A stretch of 11,033 nt of DNA from positions 1 to 11,033 of the forward strand of contig SLGR01000025.1 in assembly GCA_007136585.1 (NCBI GenBank), read 5' to 3'. Shown here piece after piece: positions 7,116 to 11,033 of the stretch. How positions within the stretch are numbered: the stretch's first letter is position 1; each line of letters starts with the position of its first letter. The position numbers and the translations under genes were made by a program. The notes beneath the pieces were generated by a model, which had not been told where the DNA came from, searched no databases, and worked only from the letters and a program-made list of their open reading frames with translations. This DNA is from Candidatus Sumerlaeota bacterium (lineage in GTDB: Bacteria > CG03 > SLGR01).

Positions 7116-8237
7116 TCAAAGACTCTGCGAAAGAGGCAGTTTTACAGTAAACTCCGTCCCTTCCCCTTCCCGGCTTTCCACAGATATTTCACCCTTGTGA
7201 TGTTTAATTATATCCCTTACAGTTGACATACCCAGACCTATACCCTTCTGCTTGGTGGTATAGAGAGGCTCAAATAACCTTTCCAGGGTTTCCTTATTCA
7301 TCCCGGTTCCGACGTCTCTCAACTTAACTTCTACCGAATTTTCCTTACATTCAGCCTTTATAGTTATAGTTCCTCCATCCGGCATAGCTGATACAGAATT
7401 AGAAAGAAGATTCTGAAAAACCTGTTTCATCTTATCATAATCCGCCTCTACAAAGCAGCCCTCATCCGGGAGCGCAGATTCTACAAGAATATCCTGCGGT
7501 ATATTTGAAGTTCTTACCGCTTCTTCTATGGGGTCGCAGATATTAATTCTCTCTCTGGCTAAAGTGGTGGCTTTTGAGAAATTAAGCAGGTCTGAAAGTA
7601 TTCTTTCGGCCACTTCGGTTTCCATTGAAAGCGTCTCAATATACTCTTTCACTTCGGGCTCATCTGTATTTAAATAATTCTGAAGGTAGTAAACCGAGTT
7701 TCGTATATTTGTCAGGGGGTTTTTAAGTTCATGCCCGACCCCTGAAGCAAGTTTTCCGATAGCTGAAAGCCTCTCGTTTCGGAGAGCCAGATCACGAGCC
7801 TCCCTGAGTTTCCTGTTTGACTCTTCCAGTTCCTGCGTGTACCGGAGTTTCTCTTTCTCAAGACCCGCGATTTCCATGTTCTTTTTAACACTCCGCAGGA
7901 ACTCTCCGGTTTCAAACGGCTTAGTAATATAATCCGAGGCCTGAGCTTTTACAGCCTTTATCGGAACTTCCTGGCTGGCATACCCAGTTATCACCATTAC
8001 CTGGCTCTGATCCCCGTTCTTCTGAATCTCCCGAACATGCTCAATAAATTCCAGACCGTTCATATCCGGCATCCTTACATCCGTTATAATAAGCTCGTAA
8101 AACTCACTCTCTACCTCTTTAATTGCCTCACGGCAGTTATCTAAAGCTTTGACTTCATACCCTTCGCGTTTCAGCGCCTTTTCCAGGCTTTTGAGAAAAA
8201 GCCTGTCATCATCAAGTAAAAGTATCTTATAACTCAT
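7116..8237 (-). CDS. Hybrid receiver-histidine kinase (REC-HisKA-HATPase)
   Basis: This 373-residue soluble two-component protein begins with a receiver domain (about 3-120). It has an acidic pocket D9-D11, phospho-acceptor D53 in ITDVRMP, T84 and K106. A predicted coiled coil (about 125-160) leads to the dimerisation/phosphotransfer helix with H169 in GHELKNPLTNI. The ATP-binding domain follows, with the N box NLLSN (N276, N280), G1 box DVGTGM (D308, in place of the more usual DNG), F box LFEPLYTTK, and G2 GIGLGM (332-337). No membrane segment or DNA-binding domain is present, so it is a cytoplasmic relay element whose kinase output is probably gated by receiver phosphorylation. The start ATG is preceded on its strand by GGGG about 7 bases away. 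It lies 25 bases after the GAF-kinase gene, so the two are probably co-transcribed and may act as donor and receiver. Confidence 0.92.
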   Translation of the reverse strand: MSYKILLLDDDRLFLKSLEKALKREGYEVKALDNCREAIKEVESEFYELIITDVRMPDMNGLEFIEHVREIQKNGDQSQVMVITGYASQEVPIKAVKAQASDYITKPFETGEFLRSVKKNMEIAGLEKEKLRYTQELEESNRKLREARDLALRNERLSAIGKLASGVGHELKNPLTNIRNSVYYLQNYLNTDEPEVKEYIETLSMETEVAERILSDLLNFSKATTLARERINICDPIEEAVRTSNIPQDILVESALPDEGCFVEADYDKMKQVFQNLLSNSVSAMPDGGTITIKAECKENSVEVKLRDVGTGMNKETLERLFEPLYTTKQKGIGLGMSTVRDIIKHHKGEISVESREGEGTEFTVKLPLSQSL

Positions 8238-8262
8238 CTGGTTACCCCGGGTTCTTTCCCTG

Positions 8263-9492
8263 TCACTCCTTTAACTGCCGGCTGTATCCGGGCAGTTTTA
8301 CTATAAATTTTGTCCCTTTCCCCAGTTCTGATTCAACCTCTATTACACCTTCATGTTCCTTTATTATATTATAACTTATATACAGCCCCAGTCCGGTCCC
8401 GGAGCTCACTTGCCTGGTTGTGAAAAAAGGATCAAAAAGTCTGGTAAGGTTTACCGAGGGAATCCCCTGCCCGTTATCTTCTATACTGGTTATGATAAAC
8501 CCGTTTTCCTCAAGGGTACTGAAAAAGATCTCGCCCCTTTCTCTCTCATCCTCATTTATTGCGATTATTGAATTTAATGCCATATTCGTAAAAACCTGCT
8601 GAAGCTGGGCGGAGTTTCCCCAAACTGTAAGCGGTCTGGTAAGATCTTTTTTTACAGATATCCCGTGCTTCCGGGCCTGAGGGGAGACCAGAAGCAGAGC
8701 TTCCTCAATCACCTCGTTTATATCCAGGGCCTGCTTTGGACTTTCCTCTGATATCCTGGAATAGGAAAGCAGCTTCTGAACTATTTCCCTGCACTTTCTG
8801 GCAGCTTCCTGAATAACCTGCAGTGTTTCCCTGGTATCCTCATCCTTCTCATCAAACTCTATAAGAAGGGTCTGCACGCTTGTAAGTATAGCGCCCACAG
8901 GGTTATTTATTTCGTGGGCCATTCCTCCTGCGAGTGTCCCGATGGAAGAGAGCTTATCCGCCCGGGTCAGTTTCTCCTCCGTATCCTGCAAACGTTTCCT
9001 CATCCGGGAATGAATCCGGGTTTTTTTGAGCACTGTTGATAAACTTTCAGCAACAGACTCAGCTAATGTTATATCTTCTTCCGTAAAAGCCCCGGGAATT
9101 TTTTTATCTATATATATTAACCCTCTTATCCTGTTTCCCTGCCACATGGGGATACAGGCGGCGGCTCTTATCTTACTTGATAAGAGGTCGGTATCATAGG
9201 CAAACCGGTCATCCGCCAGGATATCGGAAACATAAATTGTCTTTCCGGTCTTCAGCGCTTCTTTCACAAAAGCCCGGCTCCTGAGTTTCTCCGCACCCGT
9301 CGTATCCCTGGATATTTCAGTATGCAGTTTTCCCTTACTATCCACCATAATAAAGCAACCTGAATCGGCTTTCAGGAGATCAATAACAGTATCAACACTC
9401 TTTGAAAGAAGCAGCCCGGTATCCGTCTCGGATACCATTAATTTCATTAACCCGGCCAACTCCGCTTCTCTTGAATTTTCTCTTACAGCCAT
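8263..9492 (-). CDS. GAF domain sensor histidine kinase
   Basis: This 409-residue cytoplasmic kinase has an N-terminal GAF domain (about 15-155; note GAFTEEDITLAESVAESL at 134-151, the usual closing helix), a short coiled-coil linker (about 155-182), and a HisKA/HATPase core. The phospho-acceptor is H193 in AHEINNP. The N box is FTNMALNS (N303, N307), G1 is EDNGQGI (338-344), the F box LFDPFFTTR is at 352-360, and G2 is SGTGLGL (364-370). All expected catalytic residues are present, so it should be active. No receiver, HAMP or membrane segment is seen; the signal is presumably a cytoplasmic small molecule or redox cue sensed by GAF. The only usable ATG is at 9492, because an in-frame TAG lies three codons upstream. 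AGGGG ends just 3 bases before it, a tight spacing, and it overlaps the stop of the ANL gene. The adjacent receiver-kinase is the obvious candidate partner, by inference. Confidence 0.92.
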   Translation of the reverse strand: MAVRENSREAELAGLMKLMVSETDTGLLLSKSVDTVIDLLKADSGCFIMVDSKGKLHTEISRDTTGAEKLRSRAFVKEALKTGKTIYVSDILADDRFAYDTDLLSSKIRAAACIPMWQGNRIRGLIYIDKKIPGAFTEEDITLAESVAESLSTVLKKTRIHSRMRKRLQDTEEKLTRADKLSSIGTLAGGMAHEINNPVGAILTSVQTLLIEFDEKDEDTRETLQVIQEAARKCREIVQKLLSYSRISEESPKQALDINEVIEEALLLVSPQARKHGISVKKDLTRPLTVWGNSAQLQQVFTNMALNSIIAINEDERERGEIFFSTLEENGFIITSIEDNGQGIPSVNLTRLFDPFFTTRQVSSGTGLGLYISYNIIKEHEGVIEVESELGKGTKFIVKLPGYSRQLKE

Positions 9493-9498
9493 ATACCC

Positions 9499-10938
9499 CT
9501 AACTTATATTAATTATATCCGGCACTTTGTATGAAGCCAGCCGTTCCACGGCAAAAGATTTTATCTCGTCACAGGTAAGATCCTTGCCGAGTTTCACATC
9601 AGCCTTTAACTTGCCCGAAGCCCCTACTTCTCCTTCAGCAAAAACCCTCACATCCCTGATACAGGGATGTGAGATCAGAACCCTTTCGATCTCCGCAAGA
9701 TCAATCTTTCTCCCGTTTGAAGTCGTGGTGCGCTCCCCGGGGGCGCAGTAAAAGAGAAACCCGTCTCTGTCAAGTTTCCCTGTATCCCCCGTGTCAAGCC
9801 AGTCTTCCCTGAGCACCCGGTCTGTATCTTTATTCCTATTGTAAAACCCCTTCATCAGACCGGGGCTTTGAATATAAATCCTGCCTTTCACATTCACTCC
9901 CGCCTCAAGGCCCGATCCGGGAATAATAATCCTGAGTTTGACTTCAGGGGCGGCAGAACCGACAGCGCCGGACCTTACCCGGTCCGGACGGCTGCAGGCA
10001 ACAAACGAGCCCTCACTCAGACCGTATGCGGGAAGTATCTCAATCCCCAGAACTCTTTTTGTCTCTTTACTAGAAAAACCGGGGGGCAAATTTCCAAAGG
10101 AGATCGGATATTTAAGACAGGTGATATCTTCCCCGTTTTCATAATCCCTGTAAAGGCGCGTGTACATTTCCGGATAACTGTATAAAAAATCTATTCTTTC
10201 CGAACTGATATATCTGAATATCTCAGCGGATGAATGATTTCTTGTTAAATACGAGGTTCCTCCCAGGGTAAACGGCGCCAGAACCCCGGCTGCCAGAGAA
10301 AGCGGGTCGGAAAACGGTAAGAGGCTGAGAAAATTTTTCGAGGAATCCGCCAGAGAAGCCATTACATCAGCTGTATGCCTGTAGCCGTCTTGAGTAATAA
10401 CAGCACCCACGGGATACCCCCATCCGCGGAAGGTGTAATTCAAAGCAGCCGGAGAACCGGAATCTTCTTTTATTACCCCGGAACCTGCTTCTGAGGACAG
10501 TTCTGCGAAACAGCATGAACCGGGGTATTTTCTTTTTATCCAGGGGTCGCTGTCGGAAATTATTACCTGTCTCTCCCTGATAAGGAATTCATCATACCCC
10601 AGCACTTTAAGTATTATATGGGAACTTGTTATCAGAACCTCAGGGCTGCAATCCTGAAAGATCTCCCTGTATTCCCTTAAGGTAAGAACAGGCTCAAGGG
10701 GCACGACGATTGCTCCTACCGCTATAAGCGCAAAAAATATAATTATGAAGTCGGGGGAGGCCGGAAGGATTACCGCTGCCTTATGACCTTCCTTTACCCC
10801 GGATTTTCTTAAACCCTGCTCAAGCCGTTTTACAGATTCCCAGAGTTCCCTGTACGTAAGTTCCCTCTCATTCTCTTTAACCGCTATTCCTGCGGGGTTT
10901 TTTTCAGCGGCTTCTTTAATAATACAGGACAAGTTCAT
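9499..10938 (-). CDS. AMP-binding acyl-CoA synthetase-like (ANL) protein with degenerate motifs
   Basis: The 479-residue protein has the overall pattern of an adenylate-forming enzyme: N-terminal DNLSCIIKEAA-like start region, LTYRELW near 27-33, VILPASPDF (56-64), A5 motif YGLSE at 305-309, and A7 LDTGDTGKLDRDGF at 381-394. The usual A3 P-loop TSGTTGxPKG, however, is replaced by YTFRGWGYPVGA (168-179). The A8 hinge reads GERTTTSNGRK (401-411), and the chain ends at YKVPDIINIS, just before where A10 and its catalytic lysine would sit. Checking the other frames after the stop shows no hidden A10, so this is not a simple frameshift. Normal enzymes run about 500-550 residues. It may bind acyl-AMP or an acid without making CoA thioesters, or may follow a distinct subfamily. 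GGGAG lies 8 bases before the ATG, and 6 bases separate it from the GAF-kinase gene, so it heads the operon. Confidence 0.8.
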   Translation of the reverse strand: MNLSCIIKEAAEKNPAGIAVKENERELTYRELWESVKRLEQGLRKSGVKEGHKAAVILPASPDFIIIFFALIAVGAIVVPLEPVLTLREYREIFQDCSPEVLITSSHIILKVLGYDEFLIRERQVIISDSDPWIKRKYPGSCCFAELSSEAGSGVIKEDSGSPAALNYTFRGWGYPVGAVITQDGYRHTADVMASLADSSKNFLSLLPFSDPLSLAAGVLAPFTLGGTSYLTRNHSSAEIFRYISSERIDFLYSYPEMYTRLYRDYENGEDITCLKYPISFGNLPPGFSSKETKRVLGIEILPAYGLSEGSFVACSRPDRVRSGAVGSAAPEVKLRIIIPGSGLEAGVNVKGRIYIQSPGLMKGFYNRNKDTDRVLREDWLDTGDTGKLDRDGFLFYCAPGERTTTSNGRKIDLAEIERVLISHPCIRDVRVFAEGEVGASGKLKADVKLGKDLTCDEIKSFAVERLASYKVPDIINIS

Positions 10939-10961
10939 AAATAGAACTCCCGGGGCACTTT

Positions 10962-10985
10962 GGAACCGGTCGCGGAACCGGCTCC
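10962..10985 (-). other. Leader hairpin upstream of the ANL gene
   Basis: On the minus strand GGAGCCGGT (plus 10977-10985) pairs with ACCGGTTCC (10962-10970) around a 6-base loop, forming nine pairs with one G-T wobble. On the plus strand the same site has an A-C mismatch, so the structure favours minus-strand RNA. It lies between the ANL start and a stop codon at 10994-10996. No T-run follows it, so a terminator call is weak; a leader or attenuator structure is equally possible. A second, mutually exclusive 6-bp hairpin using plus 10980-10994 shares one arm with it. Confidence 0.45.
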
Positions 10986-10993
10986 TTCGGAAC

Positions 10994-11032
10994 CTACTGT
11001 TTTTCCTTCATTATATTATTTATAATGTCCAT
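10994..11032 (-). CDS. Possible 3' end of a gene entering from the right edge
   Basis: Reading leftwards on the minus strand, an open frame at the window edge ends at TAG (plus 10994-10996) and gives MDIINNIMKEKQ as its last residues. The ATG at 11030-11032 may be internal. It is too short to recognise. The same AT-rich bases also contain TATAAT (plus 11010-11015 on the minus strand), so the alternative is a promoter -10 element whose -35 would lie outside the window. I cannot choose between the two. Confidence 0.25.
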   Translation of the reverse strand: MDIINNIMKEKQ

Positions 11033-11033
11033 A

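Noticed and set aside
9868-10185. A 105-codon plus-strand open frame opposite the ANL gene
   Set aside because: It is antisense to a gene with clear A5 and A7 motifs; its composition is that of a complementary-frame shadow with no domain.
9499-10938. Reading the ANL protein as a FAAL or as a frameshifted gene with A10 downstream
   Set aside because: I see no FAAL-type insertion, and no GK-containing A10 motif appears in any frame before the GAF-kinase start.
1-11033. Search for CRISPR arrays, insertion sequences, integrases or att sites, including at the tRNA 3' end
   Set aside because: No spaced direct repeats, transposase or integrase motifs were seen, and no repeat of the tRNA 3' end occurs elsewhere in the window.

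Overview
The window reads as a chromosomal segment of a Gram-negative, free-living bacterium with moderate GC content. I cannot place it taxonomically. Arginine is often AGA/AGG and isoleucine often ATA, which argues against an enterobacterial origin. The gene set (LemA/M48 pair, GspE/PilB ATPase, GAF sensors, MshEN domains, hybrid kinases) would suit a deltaproteobacterial, nitrospiral or candidate-phylum lineage, but that is inference. I see no mobile element, CRISPR array, phage gene or rRNA. No stretch longer than about 100 bases lacks a gene, so there are no large silent intervals.

The plus-strand half (1-6616) opens with a possible end of an upstream gene. A LemA family membrane protein and an M48 (HtpX/Ste24-like) membrane metallopeptidase with a long helical C-terminal extension follow. 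A near-consensus sigma70 promoter then drives a tRNA-Leu(CAA) with encoded CCA and no obvious terminator behind it. Next come three tightly coupled genes: a GspE/PilB secretion or pilus ATPase, a zinc-ribbon/GAF/degenerate HD-GYP protein (1-base overlap), and a YbhN/AglD/MprF-N-like (UPF0104) integral membrane protein (ATGA overlap).

The minus-strand half (11033 down to 6613) reads from the right. It has a possible end of an upstream gene, a repeat-rich hairpin leader, an AMP-forming acyl-CoA-synthetase-like (ANL) protein lacking key motifs, a GAF-histidine kinase, a receiver-histidine kinase hybrid, and a stand-alone MshEN domain protein with its own apparently leaderless promoter. The two strands meet head to head with their stop codons overlapping by 4 bases.

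A common theme is cyclic-di-GMP and phosphorelay control of a secretion or pilus motor. The stand-alone MshEN protein keeps two near-perfect c-di-GMP-binding motifs, while the equivalent domain of the GspE/PilB ATPase has lost them. The gene after the ATPase encodes a degenerate HD-GYP domain. Two histidine kinases and one receiver lie in the facing operon, but no DNA-binding output regulator does. The idea that these form one regulatory module is inference from adjacency; individual family assignments are much firmer.
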